Assembly: GCA_039679375.1 (NCBI GenBank)
Contig: JBDKVA010000131.1
Span: forward strand, 1-64,000
Source: JBDKVA01 sp039679375
GTDB taxonomy: Bacteria; Bacillota; Clostridia; Acetivibrionales; DTU013
Length of the DNA: 64,000 nt
Direction of reading: 5' to 3'
A program made the translations under genes and the position numbers. Positions 45,382-54,068 of this stretch are shown one piece after another (within the stretch, counting starts at the first letter, position 1; each line of letters begins with the position of its first letter). The notes under the pieces were generated by a model, which had not been told where the DNA came from, ran no database searches, and worked only from the letters and a program-made list of their open reading frames with translations.

Positions 45382-46851
45382 TTGTCATTTTCGGATTCCT
45401 GTGTTACGGGCATGCCCGAATGGTATCGTACCGAAAAAGATACCGCAAAAATAATTGAGAAATTGGGAAGCGTAAAAGAGCTTGATTTTTATTTGAGAAA
45501 TCCTGACGAATACATACGCCGACTGGCCATTTTGCGGCTTTACAAGATCTCTGACAAAGAATCCATATTTGTTTTGAAGGAATTGCTTGATGATCCGGTT
45601 GAAAGTGATGATAACAAATATCTTGCTGCGTGGATTTTAAAATCCTTCTCAAAAAAGTGGGTTTCCGACTTCTTTTCAAACAACAGATATCTTAACAAAT
45701 TTAGTGGAAATGAAAGCTTCGATGAATTATTCAGTATTAAAACGGATCTGGCATCTTCCGATGTTGATTTTGATTTCAAGGGCAGTCCATCCTATTCTCT
45801 GTTAAATCTCGATTCGGATGAAAGCACTTTGCAGAGGGATATTTTCTTTGAAACAGAATTTGATTTTAAAAATTGGTTTGCATCCTTTGGCAGCCTTTTG
45901 AAAAAAGCCTTTTTAAATCTGATTTGTACGATACCTTCCTTTTTAATAAAATTGCCAGGTATAATCTATAAAATAGTTTATTCCAAAAGCAAACAATTTT
46001 CACAGCAGCATGACGCTAAAAAGCAGGCAAGGATTCAATTAAGAGAGGAGAAGATAAAGGAAAGGGGAAATTTACATGAGGCTGTTGCTGCACCTATTGC
46101 AGCGAATCCTGCCATATCTTTGGGAAAAGAAAAACACGAGAAAAAACGGGAAAAAGCAATAAGGCATCATCCGATCAGAACGCATGAAAGGAAAGCAAAT
46201 TCCGAAAGGCTTTATCGTAATGATACGGACTATAGCTATAAAAGCCTTCGCGACGAATTATATAGGAAACCATCTTTTTTTTCCCGCATTAAAAAAGGAG
46301 TGTTTCAAATGCTTTATGTTTTATTTTTTCCGATACGATTCGCATTAAAACATAAGCTCGCTGTCCTATGCACTATTTTGCTGACATACTCGCTTCTCGC
46401 ATTTACTAATTATGGGAGGGCTTTTACAAATAAATACTGGAATATTGACCTCAGGGTAATACAGCATGACACCGTACAGAAAATCAAAGAATATTCGAAT
46501 TATGCGATTAATGAATTCAACAGGATTACAGGCATTAATGAATGGAGGGCGAAACAGGCGAATACCGAACCCACTTCTTCCGATACTCTAATCGCATCCA
46601 ATATATCCGATTCCTCAGAAAGCGCAAAACTCTATACGGTTACAGCTAAAAAGGGTCTTAATGTCCGAAAATTGCCTGATGCAGCATCCGAAAAGGTTGG
46701 TGCGGATTCACTTGCTTTCGGCAGTATAGTAACATACCTTTCAAAATCAAAGAAGGATGATTCCGGTATCGTATGGTACTATATCAAGGCGGCGGACGGC
46801 AGGATCGGATGGGCATCTGCGGCATTTCTCAAGGAGAATAAGGAAGGATGA
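45382..46851 (+). CDS. Unrecognised membrane protein with HEAT-like N-terminus and C-terminal SH3b domain
   Basis: I do not recognise this 489-residue protein as a whole. The N-terminal 110 residues look like a helical HEAT-type repeat (KELDFYLRNPDEYIRRLAIL; SIFVLKELLDDPVESDDNKY). A hydrophobic patch (SLLKKAFLNLICTIPSFLIK) is followed by a long, very basic Lys/Arg/Glu-rich stretch, a membrane helix (KLAVLCTILLTYSLLAFTNY), and a bacterial SH3 domain (YTVTAKKGLNVRKLPDAASE to GRIGWASAAFLKENKEG). SH3b modules usually bind cell wall, so the protein may link cytoplasm and envelope. TTG 45382 has GGGGAG 10 nt upstream; 45364 is an alternative. Confidence 0.7.
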   Translation: MSFSDSCVTGMPEWYRTEKDTAKIIEKLGSVKELDFYLRNPDEYIRRLAILRLYKISDKESIFVLKELLDDPVESDDNKYLAAWILKSFSKKWVSDFFSNNRYLNKFSGNESFDELFSIKTDLASSDVDFDFKGSPSYSLLNLDSDESTLQRDIFFETEFDFKNWFASFGSLLKKAFLNLICTIPSFLIKLPGIIYKIVYSKSKQFSQQHDAKKQARIQLREEKIKERGNLHEAVAAPIAANPAISLGKEKHEKKREKAIRHHPIRTHERKANSERLYRNDTDYSYKSLRDELYRKPSFFSRIKKGVFQMLYVLFFPIRFALKHKLAVLCTILLTYSLLAFTNYGRAFTNKYWNIDLRVIQHDTVQKIKEYSNYAINEFNRITGINEWRAKQANTEPTSSDTLIASNISDSSESAKLYTVTAKKGLNVRKLPDAASEKVGADSLAFGSIVTYLSKSKKDDSGIVWYYIKAADGRIGWASAAFLKENKEG

Positions 46852-47462
46852 ATATGGAAAACAAAAATTTGACAATAAGGAAGGAATATGCAATTGATCT
46901 TCTTTCTCAGTTGCAAAAAATTTATGACGAGCTTGAATTAACATCAACAGAAGTGCAAAAAAATTCTGGAGCTTTCTATGAGGAAGCATTCAATGAAAAG
47001 AAGGAAGAGCTGGATTCCATCATGGGTCAATATCATAAGAATATTGACAGGATAAGGGACATCAATAAAGAGATCACTTCCTCCATCAATTTATGGTATG
47101 AATTTTTTAAGGATGAAAAATCGGCAGGCAAGCTAACTTTCCCAATTCGATATTTCTTTAAAAAGCGGTCGTTAACAAAGAAAATTACACGATTAAATAA
47201 GGAGATTTCCAGCTTGACGATCAATAACCGTTTTATTAAGGAAAATCTTACCGCGCTTGAAGGCCAGCTTGAAATAAAGGCTGTCAGCCTTGCTAAATCA
47301 GGCGGCAATTATCTCGAGTTTGAGAAGATCATGCAAAAACAGAAATCCGTCGAAGCCGAGCTGAAATACCTTCTGCCTACAATCTCCGGCATTTGTCCCG
47401 CCGACATCAGCTCAAACGGTATAGGCAAGCTGATGGAAAAGCTGCGCCGAAGCTTTGCCTGA
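46848..47462 (+). CDS. Hypothetical coiled-coil protein
   Basis: This 204-residue charged protein is rich in Lys, Glu, Leu and Ile with heptad-like spacing (IDLLSQLQKIYDELELTSTE; IDRIRDINKEITSSINLWYE; ITRLNKEISSLTINNRFIKE), so two long coiled-coil helices are likely. There is no signal peptide or membrane helix. It overlaps the preceding SH3b gene by 4 nt (ATGA), so the two products are probably made together and may bind each other. No family was recognised. It ends 59 nt before a convergent cupin gene. Confidence 0.7.
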   Translation: MNMENKNLTIRKEYAIDLLSQLQKIYDELELTSTEVQKNSGAFYEEAFNEKKEELDSIMGQYHKNIDRIRDINKEITSSINLWYEFFKDEKSAGKLTFPIRYFFKKRSLTKKITRLNKEISSLTINNRFIKENLTALEGQLEIKAVSLAKSGGNYLEFEKIMQKQKSVEAELKYLLPTISGICPADISSNGIGKLMEKLRRSFA

Positions 47463-47521
47463 CATTGGCAACAACCCGGCATTTCCTGTTTTTACAAGTA
47501 TTTTCGCAGATATATATGGTC

Positions 47522-47869
47522 TTAATAAACAAGGATTACTGCCATCAGCTGCAATGGTATTTCTCCGCGGTTTTCTATGGAATGTGACGCCCCGTTTCCG
47601 GTCAGAACTGCATCGCCTGCTCCAACTTCTCTTACATTTCCATTATCATTCACAATGCCCTTTCCGCTCAAAATATAATAAATTTCCTCTTCCGCAGCGT
47701 GCTCATGCATTCCGATTGAGCAGCCCGGATTGATCGTAATCCTGGCAACAAGCCTGGCTTTTCCTTTTAATTCATCCTGCTTGAATGCATGTGTCAGTTC
47801 AACACTGCCATTGCCTCCGCGCATCTGATTCTTGATTTCGCTGACCATCTCATTTGCTTTTTTTATCAC
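47522..47869 (-). CDS. Cupin-domain protein
   Basis: The 115-residue single beta-barrel has the two cupin motifs: GMHEHAAEEEIYYILSGKGI (metal ligands H, H, E) and GDAVLTGNGASHSIENRGEI (final H). Such small cupins bind metals and small molecules, and many are isomerases or have unknown function. It runs opposite to its neighbours and is probably a stand-alone gene with its promoter in 47870–47980. It could be a sensor or a detoxifying enzyme; the sequence does not decide. Confidence 0.85.
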   Translation of the reverse strand: MIKKANEMVSEIKNQMRGGNGSVELTHAFKQDELKGKARLVARITINPGCSIGMHEHAAEEEIYYILSGKGIVNDNGNVREVGAGDAVLTGNGASHSIENRGEIPLQLMAVILVY

Positions 47870-48007
47870 AATTACCGCCTCCGCTTATTTTATTTAATTA
47901 ATATAGTTGATTATATAAAAGGAAAGGATAACACGCAAGTAGAATACGGTATGTCATGATGCAACCGAGGGGTCCATGATGCAACTTAAAAGTTTTTCAA
48001 TAGGGCG

Positions 48008-48037
48008 TTTACAAATTACATTGTGCTATGATATAAT
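48008..48037 (+). promoter_or_regulatory. Sigma-A promoter of rplS
   Basis: TTTACA (48008–48013) and TATAAT (48032–48037) are spaced 18 nt. The leader of about 75 nt before rplS might contain an L19 autoregulatory structure, but I could not fold a convincing one by eye. Confidence 0.75.
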
Positions 48038-48119
48038 GTCTGTCGTGTGTAATACGGATGGTCCGCTGATGCAATTCAAGGCATTTATGAACATCTAGGC
48101 AAGGGAGGAGGAAATTCGT

Positions 48120-48473
48120 ATGGATATTATAAAGTCATTGGAGCAGGAGCAGTTAAGAACAGATTTACCGGTCCTTGGCATAGGTGATTATGTAAAGGTG
48201 CATCTAAAGGTAAAAGAAGGAACTCGCGAGAGACTTCAAATCTTCGAAGGAACTGTTATTGCAAAAAAGGGCACAGGCCTTAAAGAATCGTTTACGGTAA
48301 GAAGATTATCCTATGGTGTAGGAGTAGAGAGAATCCTTCCGGTACACTCTCCCAAAATTGACCATATTGATGTGGTTAGAAAAGGCAAGATCAGAAGGGC
48401 TAAGCTGTATTTCCTGCGCGGCAGGGTAGGCAAAGCTTCCAAGATCAAGGAAAAACTTGATATAAAAGAATAA
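48120..48473 (+). CDS. rplS: Ribosomal protein L19
   Basis: The 117-residue protein of the 50S subunit interface has VKVHLKVKEGTRERLQIFEG, VIAKKGTGLKESFTVRRLSY and the C-terminal IRRAKLYFLRGRVGKASKIK, all typical L19. RBS AGGGAGGAGG. It has its own promoter and terminator here, unlike the common trmD–rplS operon. Confidence 0.98.
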   Translation: MDIIKSLEQEQLRTDLPVLGIGDYVKVHLKVKEGTRERLQIFEGTVIAKKGTGLKESFTVRRLSYGVGVERILPVHSPKIDHIDVVRKGKIRRAKLYFLRGRVGKASKIKEKLDIKE

Positions 48474-48483
48474 TATCAGTTAT

Positions 48484-48510
48484 ATAAAAGGGACTTCGGG
48501 TCCCTTTTAT
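48484..48510 (+). terminator. Rho-independent terminator after rplS
   Basis: ATAAAAGGGAC (48484–48494), loop TTCGG, GTCCCTTTTAT (48500–48510). It has a stable TTCG-type loop and a T-run within the 3' arm. Confidence 0.85.
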
Positions 48511-48697
48511 ATTTCCGCGCTAAAGGCTGCAAAGTGAATATATTTGCTTTTTATGGCTGTCGATTCAATTGATCTCACTATTCTTTGTATTTTTTGCCGT
48601 TTCATATGCTACAATAGAATTATACGCAGAAGAGTTTACTGTAGAATATAATAAATGCCTTGTTATTAGGGCATTTATAAAAAAGGATCAGGAAAAC

Positions 48698-49561
48698 ATG
48701 AATATTCAATGGTATCCAGGACATATGACCAAAACCAGGCGGCTGCTATCCGAGAATTTGAAGCTTGTGGATGTTGTAATAGAATTGCTTGATGCTCGGA
48801 TACCTTACAGCAGCAAAAATCCTGAAATTGACTCCATAATTAATAACAAACCCCGTGTTATTATTTTGAATAAAGCTGATATGGCCGATGCCGCCATATC
48901 GAAGGAATGGGCAAAATGGTACAGGGACAGGGGTATTTCCGTTTTATTTGCAGATTCGATCAAAGGCACAGGTCTGAACCAGTTGAAGGATTCCTTGAAA
49001 TCAATGATGAAGGACAAACTGGATAGAGACAAGCAAAAAGGCAGGATCTTCAGACCAATAAGGACAATGATCGTTGGTATACCCAATGTCGGGAAATCGA
49101 CTTTTATCAATAAAATTGCAGGCAAAGCAGTTGCCGAAACGGGGGACAAGCCTGGTGTCACAAGAGGAAAGCAGTGGATCCGGCTGAATCCCGAAATTGA
49201 GCTGCTTGATACTCCGGGAATACTCTGGCCCAAGTTTGAGGACCAGATGACCGCACAGAACCTTGCTTTTACCGGAGCCATAAAAGACGATATCATGGAT
49301 GTTGCAGAAGTGGCTGCAGCCCTTGCAGAAAAGCTGGCCGCTGCTTATCCTGTACAATTTGCGCAGAGGTACAAGCTGAATGATGTGAAAGGCAAAACGG
49401 GCTATCAATTGCTGGAGGCGGCAGGAAAGAACAGGGGATGCATGATACAGGGCGGTGAAATCGATATGAGACGGATCTCCATTATTCTTCTGGATGAATT
49501 CCGCGGAGGCAAAATAGGAAAAATTACTCTGGAAAAGCCGGTAAGTGAGGTGAAAGATTGA
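48698..49561 (+). CDS. rbgA: RbgA (YlqF), ribosome biogenesis GTPase
   Basis: This circularly permuted GTPase is needed for late 50S assembly. The 287-residue protein starts MNIQWYPGHMTKTRRLLSEN, the family hallmark, with G4 motif IILNKADM before G1 GIPNVGKSTFINKI and G3 DTPGILWPKFED, the permuted order. A C-terminal helical domain follows. The start at 48698 is chosen on the family N-terminus; the open frame extends to 48569 but the additional residues are not conserved. rnhB follows 1 nt after the stop. Confidence 0.96.
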   Translation: MNIQWYPGHMTKTRRLLSENLKLVDVVIELLDARIPYSSKNPEIDSIINNKPRVIILNKADMADAAISKEWAKWYRDRGISVLFADSIKGTGLNQLKDSLKSMMKDKLDRDKQKGRIFRPIRTMIVGIPNVGKSTFINKIAGKAVAETGDKPGVTRGKQWIRLNPEIELLDTPGILWPKFEDQMTAQNLAFTGAIKDDIMDVAEVAAALAEKLAAAYPVQFAQRYKLNDVKGKTGYQLLEAAGKNRGCMIQGGEIDMRRISIILLDEFRGGKIGKITLEKPVSEVKD

Positions 49562-49562
49562 T

Positions 49563-50330
49563 ATGACCCAGCTTAGTAAGCTAAAGGATATAGAAAATCA
49601 AGCAGCTGGAATGACTCCGGCTGAAGCTGTCGATTACCTTGAGGCAGTCAGGCTGGAAGGTATGGCAGCAGTGGAAAAGCTCATTGAAAAGTACAGGAAA
49701 AAAATACTTGCACAGCAGAAGGAAATGGAACGGCTGAAGCTAATGAGCAAATATGAAATGGAAGCATATCAAAAGGGCTTCCGCTATGTGGCCGGTATCG
49801 ATGAAGCCGGAAGAGGACCTCTGGCCGGACCGGTTGCTGCCGCCTGTGTAATGCTTCCCGAGGGCTGCATAATAGAAGGAGTCAATGATTCGAAAAAGCT
49901 AAGCGCTGCGCAAAGGGAAAGATTGTATGACATCATCGTTGATAAAGCTATCTCTATAGGCATTGGCATTATCGATGAAAAATGTATCGATGAGATCAAT
50001 ATATTAAATGCGACAAAGCTTGCGATGAAGAAGGCAGTAGATCAGATCAAGCCCCGGCCGGATATGCTGCTTATTGACGCCGTTAGGTTGAATGATGTTG
50101 AAATCAGGCAGATGCCGATCATTAAGGGTGACGCCTTGAGTATTTCCATCGCTGCCGCGTCCATTATTGCAAAGGTAACAAGGGACCGGCTGATCGAGCA
50201 GGCCGACGCAATATACCCCCAATACGGCTTTAAAAAGCATAAGGGGTATGGTACGGAGGAACATATAAATGCTATAAAAAAATACGGTATTTGTCCGATA
50301 CATAGAGTGAGTTTCACAAAAAACCTGTAA
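49563..50330 (+). CDS. rnhB: Ribonuclease HII
   Basis: It removes ribonucleotides from DNA and RNA from RNA:DNA hybrids. The 255-residue protein has an N-terminal helical extension (residues 1–70) found in Gram-positive RNase HII, then the catalytic core YVAGIDEAGRGPLAGPVAAA (DEAG), LLIDAV, and AASIIAKVTRDRLIEQ with C-terminal HKGYGTEEHI. Context rbgA–rnhB matches Bacillus. Confidence 0.97.
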   Translation: MTQLSKLKDIENQAAGMTPAEAVDYLEAVRLEGMAAVEKLIEKYRKKILAQQKEMERLKLMSKYEMEAYQKGFRYVAGIDEAGRGPLAGPVAAACVMLPEGCIIEGVNDSKKLSAAQRERLYDIIVDKAISIGIGIIDEKCIDEINILNATKLAMKKAVDQIKPRPDMLLIDAVRLNDVEIRQMPIIKGDALSISIAAASIIAKVTRDRLIEQADAIYPQYGFKKHKGYGTEEHINAIKKYGICPIHRVSFTKNL

Positions 50331-50400
50331 ATAACGTGCCAATGACATTTTTTTAAGTATAAACACTCTCTAGCAAGTGAGGAGGAGGGGGAGCTATCAT

Positions 50401-52236
50401 ATGCGAATCGTCACAATGGAAAACATGCCGGCTGCAGTCAGGACGGATGTTTCTGACCTCCTGGGCAGGCTTGATACGGGAGATGTGATCAAAGCCAGAG
50501 TATTGGACGTCAAATCCGGCGAAGTCGTATTGAGGCTATCCGATGGTTCTCTTCTCAAGGCACGGTCGGAAGGCTTTGAGGCAAAACAAGGACAGATGCT
50601 GACGCTTTCAGTTACATCCAGGGAGGAAGGAACGTTATATCTTGAGACTGTTAAGGATCCTTCCCGGCAAAATCGATTTGATTCCAATACAATAATAAAC
50701 ATGCTGAAATCGGTACAAATTGAACCTGATCCTCAAAATATGGCCATTGCATCCGAATTTGCAAAGGCGGGCATTTCAATTACGGCAGAGCTGATGGATC
50801 AAGCTGCAGATCTGATGAAAGGTTTTAAAGGTTTGGATGCCGAGAAAGCCGTTTTTATTACTGGTCATTTACTCGGTAAATCCGACCTGACAGGCAATTT
50901 TGAGTCTCGAAATGTGCCTCAGACGGAGCTCGTTGCCCCCGGGATTTTAGCTTTATCAAAAGGTTTACAGATGAAACCGGTCAGACTGGAATTACTTTCA
51001 AAGCTGCTTGATGGCGAGCTGAAGATTGGTAATCAAATAAAGGAGCTTCAGACTCTGCTTGGAATGATCGGTGAAAATACAGGGAAAGATTTGGATACCT
51101 ATTCCGTTTCGCAGAAAGGCATTACTGCTATGGAAACCGGCATATCCGGTCAAGCAGCCTCCGGTGTGCCGCGTATAGCTGCAAATATTCAAAATAGCCT
51201 TGGTGCGGTAGATAATGGAAATAGTCATCCGGGCGACATGAGTGCGGAAGGAATCCGAAATGTTCAGTCAGGTGGCACGAGCGCAGAAGGAGTCGAAAAT
51301 ACTCCATCAATATCAGGACGCATGAATTCTGCGGAAAACGCAGAAAAGGACAATAACGTCAGTACAACTTTAAAATTAGAGCAGACGAAAATTGCAGAGC
51401 AGTCTGTATCCGGATCTGATCAGGCAGCGTTATCCCCAGCACAATCCGATACGTCAAAACATACAGCTTCTCAAACCTCAGCTGCTGAACAGACAACCGC
51501 TGCAGGCAAGTTAATCCCGCATGCTTCAGCTTATGAAACAGATCCGTTCGTCACCCGCGATACAGACAACAAAATTAATCAAATTATCAACGTAAAAGTA
51601 CAATCTGGCCCTCAATTAGAGGATGCGATCGGAAAAATATTCATCGATATCCGTTCGGATCAAGTAGTTGAAGAGCTCGATTTAGGCAGCTTGCACAAGG
51701 AATTGGACAACAAGCTGGATATGCTTGAGGACTCTATCAAAACCTCCGGACTAGCCGGTCTTTCCGGCAGTGAAAGCCTTACGTCAGCTGCTGCAAAGCT
51801 CAATGATAGCGTGAATCTTTTGAACCAGCTTAGCCACAGCAATATGCTCTATTATCAGCTGCCCGTCAATTTATCAGGCTTCCGGACAACAGCCGAGCTT
51901 TATGTTATGAAACGGCAGGCTGATAAGAAGAGGATCGATCCGCATGATACAGTGATGTTCATTTCACTGGACACAGAACACCTGGGCAGGATCGAAACGC
52001 TGCTTGACGTAAAGGGAGTCAGCGTAAGTATAGGCATTAGGACGGAAAAAGCCCAAATAAACGATTTTGTAAAAGAGAACATACGATACCTGTATGCCGG
52101 TTTGGCAGAAAGCGGATATAAACTGGCAAACATAAGCTATACATTGATCGATAAGCCGTCATCTCCCATGAAGCAGGAGAAACTTCTTTCAAAAATGATC
52201 GATCCGGATCATATAAAGCTGGATATGCGTATATGA
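50401..52236 (+). CDS. FliK-like (YlqG-type) protein with flagellar hook-length control C-terminus
   Basis: The 611-residue protein has an N-terminal OB-like segment (DVIKARVLDVKSGEVVLRLS), a long low-complexity middle rich in Ser, Gly, Ala, Thr and Gln (about 260–390), and a C-terminal domain resembling the flagellar hook-length domain (QLPVNLSGFRTTAELYVMKR; VMFISLDTEHLGRIETLLDV; NIRYLYAGLAESGYKLANIS). A gene of this kind lies after rnhB in Bacillus too. Its role is unknown and no other flagellar gene but the FlhB-like one follows. ATG 50401 has GGAGGAGGGGGAG upstream. Confidence 0.8.
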   Translation: MRIVTMENMPAAVRTDVSDLLGRLDTGDVIKARVLDVKSGEVVLRLSDGSLLKARSEGFEAKQGQMLTLSVTSREEGTLYLETVKDPSRQNRFDSNTIINMLKSVQIEPDPQNMAIASEFAKAGISITAELMDQAADLMKGFKGLDAEKAVFITGHLLGKSDLTGNFESRNVPQTELVAPGILALSKGLQMKPVRLELLSKLLDGELKIGNQIKELQTLLGMIGENTGKDLDTYSVSQKGITAMETGISGQAASGVPRIAANIQNSLGAVDNGNSHPGDMSAEGIRNVQSGGTSAEGVENTPSISGRMNSAENAEKDNNVSTTLKLEQTKIAEQSVSGSDQAALSPAQSDTSKHTASQTSAAEQTTAAGKLIPHASAYETDPFVTRDTDNKINQIINVKVQSGPQLEDAIGKIFIDIRSDQVVEELDLGSLHKELDNKLDMLEDSIKTSGLAGLSGSESLTSAAAKLNDSVNLLNQLSHSNMLYYQLPVNLSGFRTTAELYVMKRQADKKRIDPHDTVMFISLDTEHLGRIETLLDVKGVSVSIGIRTEKAQINDFVKENIRYLYAGLAESGYKLANISYTLIDKPSSPMKQEKLLSKMIDPDHIKLDMRI

Positions 52237-52304
52237 GCATGGTTATGGATTATATCCAAAATGAATTGCGTTAAAAAGCGGCAGGAGGTATAATAAGGTA
52301 CAAT

Positions 52305-52616
52305 ATGGTAAATAAAAAAACAAAAATAAAAGAGGCTGCAGTATTGAAATATTCTCCTGAAAAGGGAGGAGCACCTGAAATCGTTGCTTTGGGAAGAGGA
52401 GACACCGCAGAAAGGATCATTGCCAGGGCAAAGGAAAATGATGTGCCTTTGTACGAGGATGCAAACCTTGCCCATACGCTGAATTACTTGAAAATCGGGA
52501 GTGAAATACCGAGGGAATTGTATGAAGTCGTGGCTCAGATCCTTGTTTTTGTAAGCAAGCTGGATACAGGCTTTGATCAATCTTTGATGTCAGGCTGCGG
52601 TAAGAGGAATGAATAA
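52305..52616 (+). CDS. FlhB-like cytoplasmic-domain protein (FlhX/YlqH type)
   Basis: This 103-residue protein resembles only the C-terminal cytoplasmic part of the flagellar export switch FlhB: EAAVLKYSPEKGGAPEIVAL, GRGDTAERIIARAKENDVPL, and EIPRELYEVVAQILVFVSKL. The membrane domain and the NPTH self-cleavage motif are absent. Stand-alone proteins of this kind can partly substitute for the FlhB tail in some bacteria. It pairs with the FliK-like gene, its natural partner in hook-length switching. It overlaps yraN by 8 nt. Confidence 0.85.
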   Translation: MVNKKTKIKEAAVLKYSPEKGGAPEIVALGRGDTAERIIARAKENDVPLYEDANLAHTLNYLKIGSEIPRELYEVVAQILVFVSKLDTGFDQSLMSGCGKRNE

Positions 52617-52977
52617 ACGTGGTTTTGGAAAAATCGGCGAAAATATAGCGGCTGATTACCTTATCAAAAACGGTTTTGAAATCCTTGACAGGAATTTTCG
52701 TTCCGGAAGATTTGGTGAACTGGATATCATTGCAGCAGAGGATGAGTATATATGTTTTATTGAAGTAAAGACAAGAACCAGCGATCTGTACGGTTCTCCC
52801 GTTGAAGCAGTCAGCTATGGAAAACGTGAAAAAATCAAGGCTCTGGCCTGGATATACTTGAAATATAAAAATCTTGGAGAGAGGAATATGCGGTTTGATA
52901 TCGTTGAAGTGACCGGAAAGAGGATTCATGATGAAATTAAGGTTGAAAATATTAACTTAATCAGGAGTGCATACTGA
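52609..52977 (+). CDS. yraN: YraN, UPF0102 endonuclease-like protein
   Basis: The 122-residue protein has GFGKIGENIAADYLIKNGFE, then RSGRFGELDIIAAEDEYICF and IEVKTRTSDLYGSPVEAVSY, which carry the acidic and lysine residues (E-x-D, E-V-K) of the PD-(D/E)XK/Holliday-junction-resolvase-like fold. Its activity has not been established. Near rnhB it is in the usual context. It overlaps the FlhB-like gene by 8 nt and the dipeptidase gene by 1 nt. Confidence 0.92.
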   Translation: MNKRGFGKIGENIAADYLIKNGFEILDRNFRSGRFGELDIIAAEDEYICFIEVKTRTSDLYGSPVEAVSYGKREKIKALAWIYLKYKNLGERNMRFDIVEVTGKRIHDEIKVENINLIRSAY

Positions 52978-53912
52978 TGTTCATTGTAGATACACATTGC
53001 GATACAGCCAAGCTGCTGCTCGATTTGAAGGCGGACCTGTACGAAAATAACTGCCATCTGGATTTGAAAAGACTGAAAAGCACTGGAGATAGGGTTCAGT
53101 TTTTTGCGGCCTTTGCCGACCCCGCCAAATACCGTAATAATACATTGACCCGCGTATTGTCGATACTGGATTTTATGTATCAAGCCGAAGAGCAATACAT
53201 TGACAAATTGGCCATCTGTCTTAGCGCTCGTGATATCGAAGAAGCGGTTGCAGGCGGAAAGGTAGCGGCAATTCTGTCTATTGAGGGAGGTGAAGCTTTA
53301 AATGGTGAGCTTTCCGTATTAAGGATGCTTTACTCTCTGGGAGTAAGAAGTATGCTTCTTGCATGGAATCATCGCAATCTGCTGGCAGACGGTGCTTCAG
53401 AAAAGTACGGCGCCGGTCTTTCCGAATTCGGAAGGCAGGTTGTTGCAGAGATGAATCGACTTGGTATGATTGTGGATGTCTCACACCTTTGTCAAGCAAG
53501 CTTTCATGATGTGCTGGAATTGACTGCATCACCGGTGATAGCGTCCCATTCCAATGCGATGGCGGTATGTAGCCACCGCAGAAACCTTTCCGATTCGCAG
53601 CTTATGGATATCAAGAAAAATGGAGGCGTCGTAGGGATCAACTTTTATACCTGTTTTCTGAACAATACCGACAAGGCCACGATCGATGATGTTGTAAATC
53701 ATATCGAGCATATCTGCTCCGTCACCGGAGAGGACCATATTGGAATAGGAACGGATTATGACGGTATACAAACCACACCTGCCGGACTGGAAGGGACACA
53801 GTGCATGCTGAATCTTCTGAACAGGCTGATCCAGCTCAATTACAGCACCGAGTTTGTCAGGAAGTTTGCCGGATTGAATTTCATGAGGGTCATTAAGCAG
53901 GTGCTGCAGTAA
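52977..53912 (+). CDS. Membrane dipeptidase-type peptidase (M19 family)
   Basis: The 311-residue amidohydrolase-fold enzyme has the metal site DTHCDTAKLLLDLK (H-x-D) at the start, IEGGEAL (Glu), VDVSHLCQASFHDVLE, ASHSNAMAVCSHRRNLSD (His ligands) and IGIGTDYDGIQTTP. M19 enzymes split dipeptides, including ones containing D-residues. There is no signal peptide, so it acts in the cytoplasm. It overlaps yraN by one base. The 156 nt before the next gene hold nothing recognisable. Confidence 0.92.
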   Translation: MFIVDTHCDTAKLLLDLKADLYENNCHLDLKRLKSTGDRVQFFAAFADPAKYRNNTLTRVLSILDFMYQAEEQYIDKLAICLSARDIEEAVAGGKVAAILSIEGGEALNGELSVLRMLYSLGVRSMLLAWNHRNLLADGASEKYGAGLSEFGRQVVAEMNRLGMIVDVSHLCQASFHDVLELTASPVIASHSNAMAVCSHRRNLSDSQLMDIKKNGGVVGINFYTCFLNNTDKATIDDVVNHIEHICSVTGEDHIGIGTDYDGIQTTPAGLEGTQCMLNLLNRLIQLNYSTEFVRKFAGLNFMRVIKQVLQ

Positions 53913-54068
53913 TTTTCACAAAAGTACGGGGATGGTTAAAAATAGACCATATTAACGAAAAAGGTGTCTTATTTTATTGAATATGAAGTTTTCGCATCCA
54001 CATCTTGCATAATGATCATAAATATATTAAAATAAACAGCAAAGTAAATCTTTATGGAGGGTACTCTG

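Noticed and set aside
47870..48119. L19 leader-type autoregulatory RNA before rplS
   Set aside because: The leader is of suitable length but I could not find convincing paired stems; a covariance-model search (Rfam L19 leader) would decide.
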